Source of the DNA: Deltaproteobacteria bacterium
Lineage (GTDB): Bacteria; Desulfobacterota; B13-G15; RBG-16-54-18
NCBI GenBank assembly: GCA_003646745.1
Contig: QMLM01000102.1
Span: forward strand, 1-6,316
DNA: 6,316 nt
Reading direction: 5' to 3'
Shown here: one piece after another, positions 1 through 6,017 of the stretch
How positions within the stretch are numbered: position 1 is the first letter of the stretch
Layout: every line of letters begins with the position of its first letter
Position numbers and translations under genes: made by a program
Notes under the pieces: model-generated
Told to the model about the DNA's origin: nothing
What the model saw: only the letters and a program-made list of their open reading frames with translations
The model's database searches: none

Positions 1-213
1 ATAGAATATACTCTAAGTAAAGCACCCCGTATTTATAAAAAAATAGATTTACCACGTCTTAATAAAAAAGAAGTTCTTGTTTATCATGGTGTTGTCACCA
101 CAGTATCATTGGATTACATTTTGGCTATACAGAAGCCCTTTCTTGATAATAAATTGAAATTCAATTTTATAAATTGTGGTGAATATGGGTATATGCTAAC
201 GGAAATAGAATAG
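1..213 (+). CDS. Unrecognised protein, 5' end outside the window
   Basis: Frame 1 is open from the first base to a TAG at 211-213, giving at least 70 residues with no internal stop in strongly AT-rich DNA. I do not recognise the family. The visible part is lysine-, tyrosine- and isoleucine-rich and reads like a small soluble protein; it contains VLVYHGVVTTVSLDYILA and ends GYMLTEIE. No signal peptide can be judged because the start is missing. It lies upstream of the attC site at 422-479 in the same orientation, so it is probably part of an integron gene cassette, where orphan, AT-rich, unrecognised ORFs are usual. Composition differs clearly from the acs and M16 genes further right, which fits acquisition by transfer. 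The small ORF at 226-369 is in the same frame past the TAG, so an interrupted longer gene is a possible alternative. Confidence 0.5.
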   Translation: MEYTLSKAPRIYKKIDLPRLNKKEVLVYHGVVTTVSLDYILAIQKPFLDNKLKFNFINCGEYGYMLTEIE

Positions 214-225
214 GGCGGAAAACAA

Positions 226-369
226 ATGAAAAGGGTTTATAGTGGTTCATTAATTGATGTGAAATCCGGGTGGTACAGCCTCAGTTCAAAAAATAAGGTC
301 AAAAGTTTTGCATTAATTAAAAGCGGGAATTTCTTAGACGTGAAATTTAAGAAGAGAAGAGGGGATTAA
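226..369 (+). CDS. Small basic hypothetical protein (47 aa)
   Basis: An ATG at 226 opens a 47-residue frame ending at TAA 367-369, 12 nt after the preceding stop. A purine-rich AGGGCGG at 212-218 lies 7 nt upstream and could serve as a weak ribosome-binding site. The product is basic (many Lys/Arg, C-terminal KFKKRRGD) and contains two similar short stretches, GSLIDVKSG and SGNFLDVKF, which suggests a small beta-rich fold. I recognise no family. It is the last ORF before the attC site, which begins 52 nt after its stop, so it probably belongs to the same gene cassette as the upstream ORF. It is short, and could instead be the tail of that upstream gene broken by the in-frame TAG at 211-213. 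Confidence 0.35.
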   Translation: MKRVYSGSLIDVKSGWYSLSSKNKVKSFALIKSGNFLDVKFKKRRGD

Positions 370-421
370 TAATTTTGCGCTAATAATTTGATTACAGAGT
401 TCAGGTAAGGCTAAGAAAAGC

Positions 422-479
422 GCCTAACAAATAACTCCAGCGGATGGCTTACAGCCACCGCTGACCTTTGTCGTTATGC
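422..479 (+). other. Integron attC recombination site (59-base-element type)
   Basis: The left core box R'' GCCTAAC is at 422-428 and the right core box R' GTTATGC at 473-479, matching RYYYAAC and GTTRRRY. Between them is an imperfect inverted repeat: CAGCGG (438-443) pairs with CCGCTG (458-463) and TGGCT (445-449) pairs with AGCCA (453-457). A444 is left unpaired and the loop is three bases (450-452). The outer flanks AGCGC and GCGGCT extend the pairing beyond the boxes. Length (58 bp), box order and a single extrahelical base are the diagnostic features of attC sites, which fold on the bottom strand and are cut by IntI between G473 and T474. The site closes the cassette to its left and marks the start of the cassette at 474. 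No intI gene is in the window. Confidence 0.85.
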
Positions 480-514
480 GGCTATGTGAATTCAGATATG
501 GCTGGCAATGACAC

Positions 515-745
515 ATGAAAACGACGGCTTACTTCAGAATAAGCGTCATGGCTCGTCGCCCTTATCTCAAGATGGAATGGATTGAGCATGTCCTTAATAA
601 TCCTATTCGCACTGAGGTGCAGCCTAATGGGCGCATTCGTCATTGGGGGTACATTGCTGAGGGGGACAAGTACCTGCGAGTTGTCACAGAACCGGATGGG
701 GAGACCGTGCATAACGCTTTCTTCGACCGTCGTTTCAAGCCTTGA
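515..745 (+). CDS. Small DUF4258-like protein, putative toxin of a DUF4258/DUF2283 pair
   Basis: The ORF encodes 76 residues from ATG 515, or 65 from ATG 548 (MARRPYLKMEW...). Neither start has a clear Shine-Dalgarno, and I think 548 is as likely because the recognisable part starts there. The core runs as an N-terminal helix (KMEWIEHVLNNP), then a beta-rich part with RIRHWGYI, KYLRVVTE and the C-terminal GETVHNAFFDRRFKP. That pattern resembles the small DUF4258-type proteins commonly encoded just before DUF2283 proteins; the pair is regarded as a putative toxin-antitoxin module with a RelE-like small toxin. The toxin role is inferred from family and context. It is the first gene of the cassette that begins at 474, starting 41 nt inside it, and its stop is followed 14 nt later by the DUF2283 start, so the two are co-translated. 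It has no signal peptide or membrane segment. Confidence 0.75.
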   Translation: MKTTAYFRISVMARRPYLKMEWIEHVLNNPIRTEVQPNGRIRHWGYIAEGDKYLRVVTEPDGETVHNAFFDRRFKP

Positions 746-752
746 GGAGGAG
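744..752 (+). promoter_or_regulatory. Strong ribosome-binding site of the DUF2283 gene
   Basis: The purine run GAGGAGGAG overlaps the TGA stop (743-745) of the upstream gene. Its AGGAGG core ends 9 nt before ATG 760. It contrasts with the absence of any good site before the upstream gene, which would favour more of the second product than the first, as expected for an antitoxin. Confidence 0.7.
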
Positions 753-759
753 ATAAAAG

Positions 760-996
760 ATGATTTTCGAATACTATCCTGAAACAGACATGCTGTATAT
801 CAAACTTGTTGAAGGGATAAGCACTGAATCTGAAGAGATTGCGCCAGGGGTTGTACTGGACTTCGACGAGCGTAACCGTGTCATTGGGATTGAAATTGAG
901 GATGCCAGCAAGTTCATTGATCTATCAAGGTTGGAATTGAGAGCGCTTCCCGTTGTTAATCTGATCCTGACGGAGAGGGCTCCTGTGTCAACGTGA
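760..996 (+). CDS. DUF2283 (YuzE-like) protein, putative antitoxin partner
   Basis: This 78-residue protein has the DUF2283 signature: an N-terminal YYPETDMLYIKL strand pair, then SEEIAPGVVLDFDE, then the conserved RVIGIEIEDASKFI segment (about residues 45-58), followed by a short C-terminal tail. It is a small cytoplasmic protein of about the usual family size. The start at 760 is well supported by AGGAGG (745-750), which overlaps the stop of the upstream gene and lies 9 nt from the ATG. The tight arrangement points to coupled translation with the DUF4258-like gene, as in toxin-antitoxin operons. Its stop is 25 nt before the GCCTAAC box at 1022, the usual position of a cassette gene relative to its attC. 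Biochemical function of DUF2283 proteins is not established; the antitoxin role is inferred from pairing. Confidence 0.85.
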   Translation: MIFEYYPETDMLYIKLVEGISTESEEIAPGVVLDFDERNRVIGIEIEDASKFIDLSRLELRALPVVNLILTERAPVST

Positions 997-1021
997 AGTT
1001 CGGATACACCCTCAGAGAGTC

Positions 1022-1055
1022 GCCTAACACCCGCTGCAGCCGCCCGCTAACAGCG
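1022..1055 (+). other. Left half of a second attC site, right half missing
   Basis: GCCTAAC at 1022-1028 is identical to the R'' box of the attC at 422-428 and again sits shortly after a cassette gene. It is followed by a GC-rich arm with the palindrome GCTGCAGC (1033-1040), and CGCTG (1032-1036) can pair with CAGCG (1051-1055). No GTTRRRY right box and no full complementary arm are found before the acs stop at 1113. The composition then changes to non-repetitive sequence. I read it as an attC whose 3' half was lost by deletion or rearrangement, leaving the array fused to the chromosomal acs locus. A short chance match is the alternative, but box identity and position argue against it. Confidence 0.5.
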
Positions 1056-1112
1056 CTGTCAAATTCTGAAAGTCCTACTCTGCACAAAGGTTTGTGGTTT
1101 TAGAAAGAAAGG

Positions 1113-3080
1113 CTACTCCCTCCCCTTGATCAGGTCATCCACCACGGAGGGATCCGCGAGGGTAGTTATGTCCCCAAGGTTTTCTATATCTCCGGCGGCT
1201 ATCTTGCGCAAGATGCGTCGCATGATCTTGCCGCTGCGGGTCTTGGGCAGCGCATCGGCGAATTGGATCTTGTCCGGGGTGGCGATGGGACCGATCTCCT
1301 TGCGGACATGGGCGAGGAGGGCCTTTTTCAGTTCATCCGATTTATCCACCCCCGACTTCAAGGTCACAAAGGCGTATATCCCCTGACCCTTTAGTTCATG
1401 AGGAAACCCCACTACGGCGGCCTCCGCCACCGCCTCGTGGGATACCAAGGCGCTCTCAATCTCCGCTGTTCCAAGCCTGTGTCCAGAGACATTGATGACA
1501 TCGTCCAGCCTACCCATCAGCCAAAAGTACCCGTCTTCGTCTCTCCTGGCTCCGTCTCCGGTAAAGTACATCCCGGGAAACTGGACAAAGTAGGTCTCCC
1601 TGAACCGCTCTGGATCACCATACACGGTGCGCATCATACCGGGCCACGGCCTCTTGATCACCAGATATCCACCTTCATTTACCTCACATTCAGTGCCGTC
1701 TTCCCGCAGCACGGCGGGTTCCACGCCGAAAAACGGAAAGGTAGCTGATCCTGGTTTAAGCGGTATCGCACCGGGCAATGGGGTGATCAGGGCACCTCCT
1801 GTCTCCGTCTGCCACCAAGTATCGACAATAGGACACCTCTGCTTCCCCACCACCTTATAGTACCACATCCAAGCCTCTGGGTTGATGGGCTCTCCCACGG
1901 AACCCAGGACCTTCAAACTGCTTAAGTCATGGCTTTCGACCCACTCATCCCCCTCTCTCATACACGCCCGCAGGGCAGTGGGGGCAGTATAGAAGATATT
2001 TACCCTGTATTTCTCCACGATCTCCCAAAAGCGGTCGGGTTTGGGATAATTGGGGACACCCTCAAACATTAAACTGGTGGCCCCAGCACAGAGGGGGCCA
2101 TAAACGATATAGCTGTGTCCCGTGATCCATCCGATGTCCGCTGTGCACCAAAAGGTGTCTTCATCATGATAGTCGAATATCCACTCAAAGGTCTTCTTTA
2201 CATGGAGGAGATATCCCGCAGTTGTATGTAGTACACCTTTGGGTTTACCCGTACTGCCGCTGGTGTAAAGGATAAAGAGGGGGTCCTCGGCATCCATTAC
2301 CTCAGGCTCACAATAGGAGGGGAGATCCTCCTGGGCCATCAGCTCATCCCAATAATGGTCTCGCCCCTCAACCATCTCCACCTCTCGCTCAAGCCTGCGC
2401 ACTACGATAACATCCTTAACCTCAGGACAACCCTCCAGAGCCTTATCAGCATTGGCCTTGGAAGACAAAACCTTTCCACTGCGCAAGCCATAGTTGTTGG
2501 TGATAAGCAGCTTGGCGCCACAATCCAGAATCCTGTCTCGCAATGATTCAGCACTAAACCCTCCAAAGACAACACTGTGGATAGCCCCAATCCTGGCACA
2601 GGCCAACATGGCAATAGGGAGTTCAGGAACCATGGGAAGATAAATGGCCACCCTGTCCCCCTTCTTTATCCCGAACCGTTTCAGGACGTTGGCAAATCGA
2701 CAAACCTCTCGGTGAAGTTGCTGATATGTATAGATTTTGTTTTCTCCGGGCTCACCTTCCCAGATGAGGGCCGCCTTGTTCTTGCGCCATGTATCGAGGT
2801 GTCGATCCAGGCAATTATATGCGACATTGAGCTTACCACCGATGAACCACTTGATCTGGGCCCTCTCAAAGTCATACTCCAAGACCTTTTCCCATTTGTT
2901 GTACCAATCGAGCTCCTCAGCATATTCGCCCCAAAACCCCTCAGGGTCCTCCAAGGACCTCTTGTACATCTCTTGATACTGCTTCATGCTGTTGATATGG
3001 GCTCGTCCCCTCAACCCCTCAGGTGGCTCAAACCTTCTGGTCTCCTCCATCATGGAAATCATTCCTTTTTCCTCAGTCAT
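1113..3080 (-). CDS. acs: Acetyl-CoA synthetase (AMP-forming acetate-CoA ligase)
   Basis: This 655-residue cytoplasmic enzyme activates acetate with ATP to acetyl-AMP and then forms acetyl-CoA. It is full length for the family (E. coli Acs 652). An N-terminal ACAS segment (about 35-90) precedes the large AMP-binding domain and a C-terminal lid domain from about 525. The P-loop-like YTSGSTGKPKG is at 272-282. DTWWQTETGG (420-429) supplies W423, the Trp that limits the pocket to acetate, and T425. D509, R524 and R535 contact ATP. K618 in PKTRSGK is the catalytic lysine that Pat-type acetyltransferases silence in other bacteria. All align with the Salmonella enzyme at a constant offset of +9; I319 replaces its pocket Val. 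The ATG at 3080 is supported by AGGAGGA (3086-3092) five nt upstream; Met codons at residues 7, 10 and 11 are less likely starts. The gene is monocistronic here and divergent from the M16 pair. Confidence 0.97.
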   Translation of the reverse strand: MTEEKGMISMMEETRRFEPPEGLRGRAHINSMKQYQEMYKRSLEDPEGFWGEYAEELDWYNKWEKVLEYDFERAQIKWFIGGKLNVAYNCLDRHLDTWRKNKAALIWEGEPGENKIYTYQQLHREVCRFANVLKRFGIKKGDRVAIYLPMVPELPIAMLACARIGAIHSVVFGGFSAESLRDRILDCGAKLLITNNYGLRSGKVLSSKANADKALEGCPEVKDVIVVRRLEREVEMVEGRDHYWDELMAQEDLPSYCEPEVMDAEDPLFILYTSGSTGKPKGVLHTTAGYLLHVKKTFEWIFDYHDEDTFWCTADIGWITGHSYIVYGPLCAGATSLMFEGVPNYPKPDRFWEIVEKYRVNIFYTAPTALRACMREGDEWVESHDLSSLKVLGSVGEPINPEAWMWYYKVVGKQRCPIVDTWWQTETGGALITPLPGAIPLKPGSATFPFFGVEPAVLREDGTECEVNEGGYLVIKRPWPGMMRTVYGDPERFRETYFVQFPGMYFTGDGARRDEDGYFWLMGRLDDVINVSGHRLGTAEIESALVSHEAVAEAAVVGFPHELKGQGIYAFVTLKSGVDKSDELKKALLAHVRKEIGPIATPDKIQFADALPKTRSGKIMRRILRKIAAGDIENLGDITTLADPSVVDDLIKGRE

Positions 3081-3085
3081 CCTGC

Positions 3086-3092
3086 TCCTCCT
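3086..3092 (-). promoter_or_regulatory. Ribosome-binding site of acs
   Basis: On the minus strand AGGAGGA lies five nt before the ATG at 3080. It is a near-perfect Shine-Dalgarno and decides this start over the nearby in-frame ATG codons at residues 7, 10 and 11. Confidence 0.8.
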
Positions 3093-3141
3093 ACTAGATG
3101 TTTGGATCTAATATGCTCTAAGTAGTTTAAAAACGTCCTAA

Positions 3142-3168
3142 ATTTTAACGGCAGTGATGGTTAGTCAA
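3142..3168 (-). promoter_or_regulatory. Candidate sigma-70 promoter of acs
   Basis: On the minus strand TTGACT (3168-3163) is followed after 15 nt by TAAAAT (3147-3142), matching the consensus at 5/6 in both boxes. The spacer is shorter than the preferred 17, so this is tentative. Transcription would start near 3135, giving a leader of about 55 nt. I saw no convincing sigma-54 motif in the intergenic region, although acs genes in some bacteria use one. Confidence 0.25.
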
Positions 3169-3266
3169 CTGTAGCACTTTTCCTCAAGCATGTAAACATA
3201 CTGTCCCGGGCACATTCTTCACCAATTAACTCGTAAGATCAACGTCAAGCAAAAATACTGGATTCG

Positions 3267-3295
3267 TTGACACCACTTGGAGTTGGTGATATCTT
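3267..3295 (+). promoter_or_regulatory. Sigma-70 promoter with extended -10, for the M16 operon
   Basis: A perfect -35 TTGACA (3267-3272) is followed by a 17-nt spacer and TATCTT (3290-3295), preceded by the extended -10 motif TG at 3287-3288. Transcription would start around 3302-3304, only a few bases before ATG 3306, so the mRNA would have almost no leader. The repeat GTGAT occurs at 3286-3290 and 3297-3301, one helical turn apart. The second copy forms the palindrome GTGATCAC (3297-3304), a possible operator over the start site. The in-frame TTG at 3267 is thus better read as part of the -35 box than as a start codon. Confidence 0.55.
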
Positions 3296-3305
3296 TGTGA
3301 TCACT

Positions 3306-4604
3306 ATGCAAGAGATCAGGTTGGATTTTCAGCGCGATCGGCTGGCCAATGGACTGAAGATATTGACTCTGGAGGATCACTCCCATCCCATCGTTTCTTA
3401 TCAGGTCCATTTCGCAACAGGCTCCAGGAACGAAAGGCCGGGAATCACAGGCATCTCTCATCTCTTCGAACACATGATGTTCAGGGGGTCAAAGGAATTG
3501 GGACCTGAAGAGTTCGCCCGTATCATCCAGGCCAACGGCGGCACCCTCAATGCCTTCACTACCGTCGACAATACCACATACTTTGAAAACCTCCCCGCCG
3601 ATAAATTGGAGCTGGCCATCCGTTTGGAGGCGGAGAGGCTAGAAAATCTGCGCCTCACCCAAGAGAACCTGGATACCGAGAGGGAAGTAGTGCGCAGTGA
3701 GCGTAAGCTGCGGGTGGTCAACTCCCCCTTTGGTCTCCTCATAGAGCAACTCTTCGCCATTGCCTTTGACCAACACCCATATCAATGGCCTGTGATCGGC
3801 TGGGATCACGACCTCAGACGACTTACGTTGGATGACTGCTTAGAGTATTACCGAAGGGGGTATGCCCCCAACAATGCGGTGGTGGTCGTCATAGGTGATT
3901 TTCGCACAGAGGAAGCCCTCACCTTGATCGAAAAGTACTATGGCCACCTCAAGCCCCAAGCACCTATAGATGCAGTACCAGCCCAGGAGAAGCCCCAAAG
4001 GGGGGAGAGGCGCTCCATTTACAAAAAGGTATCTCAGCTGGAGGCCTTTTTTGCCGGCTTTCACGTCCCTGGAATAAGAGATCCCGAGATATTCCCCCTA
4101 CTTGTCCTCAGTCATATCCTCTCCCAGGGGAGATCTTCACGCTTTTATCTGCGTTTCGTCAAAACAGGCAAGGCCGTGGAAGCCAAGGTGGAGGCAGAGC
4201 CTCCGCCTTTTTGGCCCATGGACCCGGGATTGTTGCAGGTATATGCTATAGCTGCACCCGGGGTGAAGATCGGGGAGTTGGAAAAAGAGATATGGGATGC
4301 CATCGATGAGATAAAAGAAGGGGAATTTGAGGAAGCCGAACTTGCTAAGGCCAAAAGGGGGCTGGAGGCCTCATTTGTCATGGGCCTGCAGTCCATCTTC
4401 TTTAAGGGTTTGGCAGGGGGGCTCTATGAGATAAAGGCGGGTGATTGGGGCATGGTAAACAAATTGCTAAAGGGTTACGAAGGGGTAACTAAAGAAGATG
4501 TCCAAAGGGTGGCCCAGAAGTACCTCAGTGAGGACAACCGAACAGTGGTCACCTTGAAGCCTATCTCCCCGCAGGAAAACGAACTGTTAGGGCCGATGGA
4601 ATAA
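3306..4604 (+). CDS. M16 (insulinase/pitrilysin-type) zinc protease, catalytic subunit
   Basis: This 432-residue M16B-type peptidase has the inverted zinc motif HLFEH at 52-56 (H52 and H56 bind zinc, E55 is the general base). The distal zinc ligand E132, in EREVVRSE, lies 76 residues after H56 as in the mitochondrial processing peptidase beta subunit. NGGTLNAFTTVDNTTYFE (77-94) is the conserved strand that presents substrate. The second, inactive-type M16 domain covers roughly 190-420. It lacks the usual Arg...Tyr substrate pair: the stretch GRSSRFYLRFVKTGKAVE (275-292) has Ala-Val where Tyr is expected. No signal peptide is visible, so it should be cytoplasmic. The frame is open back to TTG 3267, but that codon lies in a -35 box, and GTG 3297 has only a weak GGTGA upstream. 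I chose ATG 3306. The partner gene follows after three bases. Confidence 0.9.
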   Translation: MQEIRLDFQRDRLANGLKILTLEDHSHPIVSYQVHFATGSRNERPGITGISHLFEHMMFRGSKELGPEEFARIIQANGGTLNAFTTVDNTTYFENLPADKLELAIRLEAERLENLRLTQENLDTEREVVRSERKLRVVNSPFGLLIEQLFAIAFDQHPYQWPVIGWDHDLRRLTLDDCLEYYRRGYAPNNAVVVVIGDFRTEEALTLIEKYYGHLKPQAPIDAVPAQEKPQRGERRSIYKKVSQLEAFFAGFHVPGIRDPEIFPLLVLSHILSQGRSSRFYLRFVKTGKAVEAKVEAEPPPFWPMDPGLLQVYAIAAPGVKIGELEKEIWDAIDEIKEGEFEEAELAKAKRGLEASFVMGLQSIFFKGLAGGLYEIKAGDWGMVNKLLKGYEGVTKEDVQRVAQKYLSEDNRTVVTLKPISPQENELLGPME

Positions 4605-4607
4605 GGA

Positions 4608-6017
4608 ATGTTTCCTTTACAGCCAAAGGACATAAAAAAAATTCGCCTCTCCAATGGTCTAACGATAATGGGCCTGGAATATCACAAGCTTCCTTTGGCC
4701 CACATCACTTTGATGATAAAAAGAGGGGCTGAGAGAGACCCCGAAGGAAAGGAGGGGTTAGCCGACCTCACCGCCGAGATGCTGACCCTCGGCACCGAGC
4801 ACAGAGACAGCCAACGACTGGCCCTGGAGATGGAGAAGCTGGGGGCAAGATATTCCGCCAGCTCCGGTTGGGACGCCTCTTTTCTGGAAGCATTGGGGCT
4901 TTCGGAGGACTTCAAAGCCTTGACGGAGTTGTTGGGAGATATGTTGCTGCGACCCATTTTCGCCCAGCATGAGATGAAGCAATCACAACAACGGAGGATC
5001 TCCCGCTTGATCCAACAGCGTGATCAGGCGGAGGTTATCGCCGATGAAATGATCGTTCAGTACCTTCTGACGGGAACTCCATATGCCCATCCTACCTACG
5101 GGACCATTTCCTCCCTTCAAGAGATGAGGGAGGAAGACCCCAAGTCCTTTTATCTGCGCCACTATTGCCCGAAAGATACGGTGGTCCTGGCGATCGGCGA
5201 CCTCAATTTTGAGGAAGTAAGGGAACATATAAAGGGCCTCTTAGGGGAGTGGAAATCCGAGGGCGCATCCAACGACCCGCTACCAACACCCGTAAGACCC
5301 CACGGGAGGAGGATAATCGTGGTGAACCGCCCCGACCTCACCCAGAGCCAGATAAGGTTGGGTTCGCTGGGGATCGAAAGAAGAGACGATAGATATATAC
5401 CCTTTAAGGTGATGAACTATATCTTCGGCGGCGGAGGGTTTTCCTCCCGGCTTATGCAAAGGGTAAGGGCCGAGAAAGGATATACCTATGGGATCACAAG
5501 CTCTTTCAAGGCCAGCCATATAGCGGGTCCCTTCGTCATCTCTACCTTTACCCCGACAGCCAACACCATCTCGGTAATAGAGGAGATCCTGAAATTGATG
5601 GAAGAGTTTGCAAATGGGGGGATAAAGACCCAGGAACTGGAGGAAGCTAAAAATTATTTTATAGGTAGTTTCCCCCTAAAGTTGGAGACCCCAGGGCAGA
5701 TGGCCAGGGAGATCCTGGAACTGGAGCTTTACGATATACCCTTCGATTACCTCTCTCGTTACCAGGAGGCTGTAAAGGGGGTCACCTTAGAAGAGATCAA
5801 TAACCTAGCTCGCAGCTATCTCCATCCCGAAGACCTCATCATAGTGGTTGTGGGCAGGGCTGAGGACTTTCTGGAGCCGTTGCGGAATTGGGGGGAAGTA
5901 GAGCTCATTGAGTATTCTGAGGTGACAAGGGTTCCCCCTCCTTCAACACCTCCAAACACGCATCTACCACCTGGGGGTCATACAGTCTCCCCTTCCCCTG
6001 GCGGAGTTCTTGAATAG
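4608..6017 (+). CDS. M16 peptidase-like protein, non-catalytic substrate-binding subunit
   Basis: This 469-residue M16B homologue has degenerate zinc residues: DLTAE (53-57) stands where the partner has HLFEH, and the distal position is Arg. It keeps the glycine-rich GGGGFSSRLMQRVRAEKGYTYG region (274-295), with R281 and Y292/Y294 as the Arg/Tyr pair that in related non-catalytic subunits holds the substrate C-terminus. By analogy with mitochondrial processing peptidase alpha/beta and bacterial M16B heterodimers, it should pair with the upstream catalytic protein to form one closed chamber. No signal peptide is seen. ATG 4608 follows the upstream TAA after a single codon; AAGGA directly abuts the ATG, too close for a normal ribosome-binding site, so coupling or re-initiation is likely. 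From about residue 440 the tail is proline-, glycine- and serine-rich, unlike the family, and lies over the end of the opposing HD-GYP gene. Confidence 0.92.
   Translation: MFPLQPKDIKKIRLSNGLTIMGLEYHKLPLAHITLMIKRGAERDPEGKEGLADLTAEMLTLGTEHRDSQRLALEMEKLGARYSASSGWDASFLEALGLSEDFKALTELLGDMLLRPIFAQHEMKQSQQRRISRLIQQRDQAEVIADEMIVQYLLTGTPYAHPTYGTISSLQEMREEDPKSFYLRHYCPKDTVVLAIGDLNFEEVREHIKGLLGEWKSEGASNDPLPTPVRPHGRRIIVVNRPDLTQSQIRLGSLGIERRDDRYIPFKVMNYIFGGGGFSSRLMQRVRAEKGYTYGITSSFKASHIAGPFVISTFTPTANTISVIEEILKLMEEFANGGIKTQELEEAKNYFIGSFPLKLETPGQMAREILELELYDIPFDYLSRYQEAVKGVTLEEINNLARSYLHPEDLIIVVVGRAEDFLEPLRNWGEVELIEYSEVTRVPPPSTPPNTHLPPGGHTVSPSPGGVLE

Noticed and set aside
498..518. Six-codon mini-ORF (MAGNDT) whose stop overlaps ATG 515 as ATGA
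   Set aside because: It has no ribosome-binding site and is short enough to occur by chance; a translational-coupling leader cannot be supported.
482..712. Minus-strand 76-residue open frame opposite the DUF4258-like gene
   Set aside because: It is a shadow of the plus-strand gene, which has a recognisable family pattern and a coupled partner.
1083..1096. Inverted repeat CACAAAGGTTTGTG downstream of acs as a terminator
   Set aside because: The six-base arms leave only a two-base loop, the stem is AT-rich and weak, and no T-run follows on the acs-sense strand.
2577..3125. A 182-residue plus-strand open frame opposite acs
   Set aside because: It lies antisense to the well-supported acs 5' region, has no recognisable domain or ribosome-binding site, and follows from the codon use of the opposite strand.
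3297..3304. CRP/FNR-type operator at GTGATCAC
   Set aside because: The palindrome lacks the spacing of a TGTGA-N6-TCACA or TTGAT-N4-ATCAA site; it is noted only as a possible unidentified operator.
3267..3305. TTG 3267 as start of the first M16 gene, adding 13 residues
   Set aside because: TTG is the first part of a perfect TTGACA -35 box with a good extended -10, there is no ribosome-binding site before it, and the added residues do not look like part of the M16 fold.
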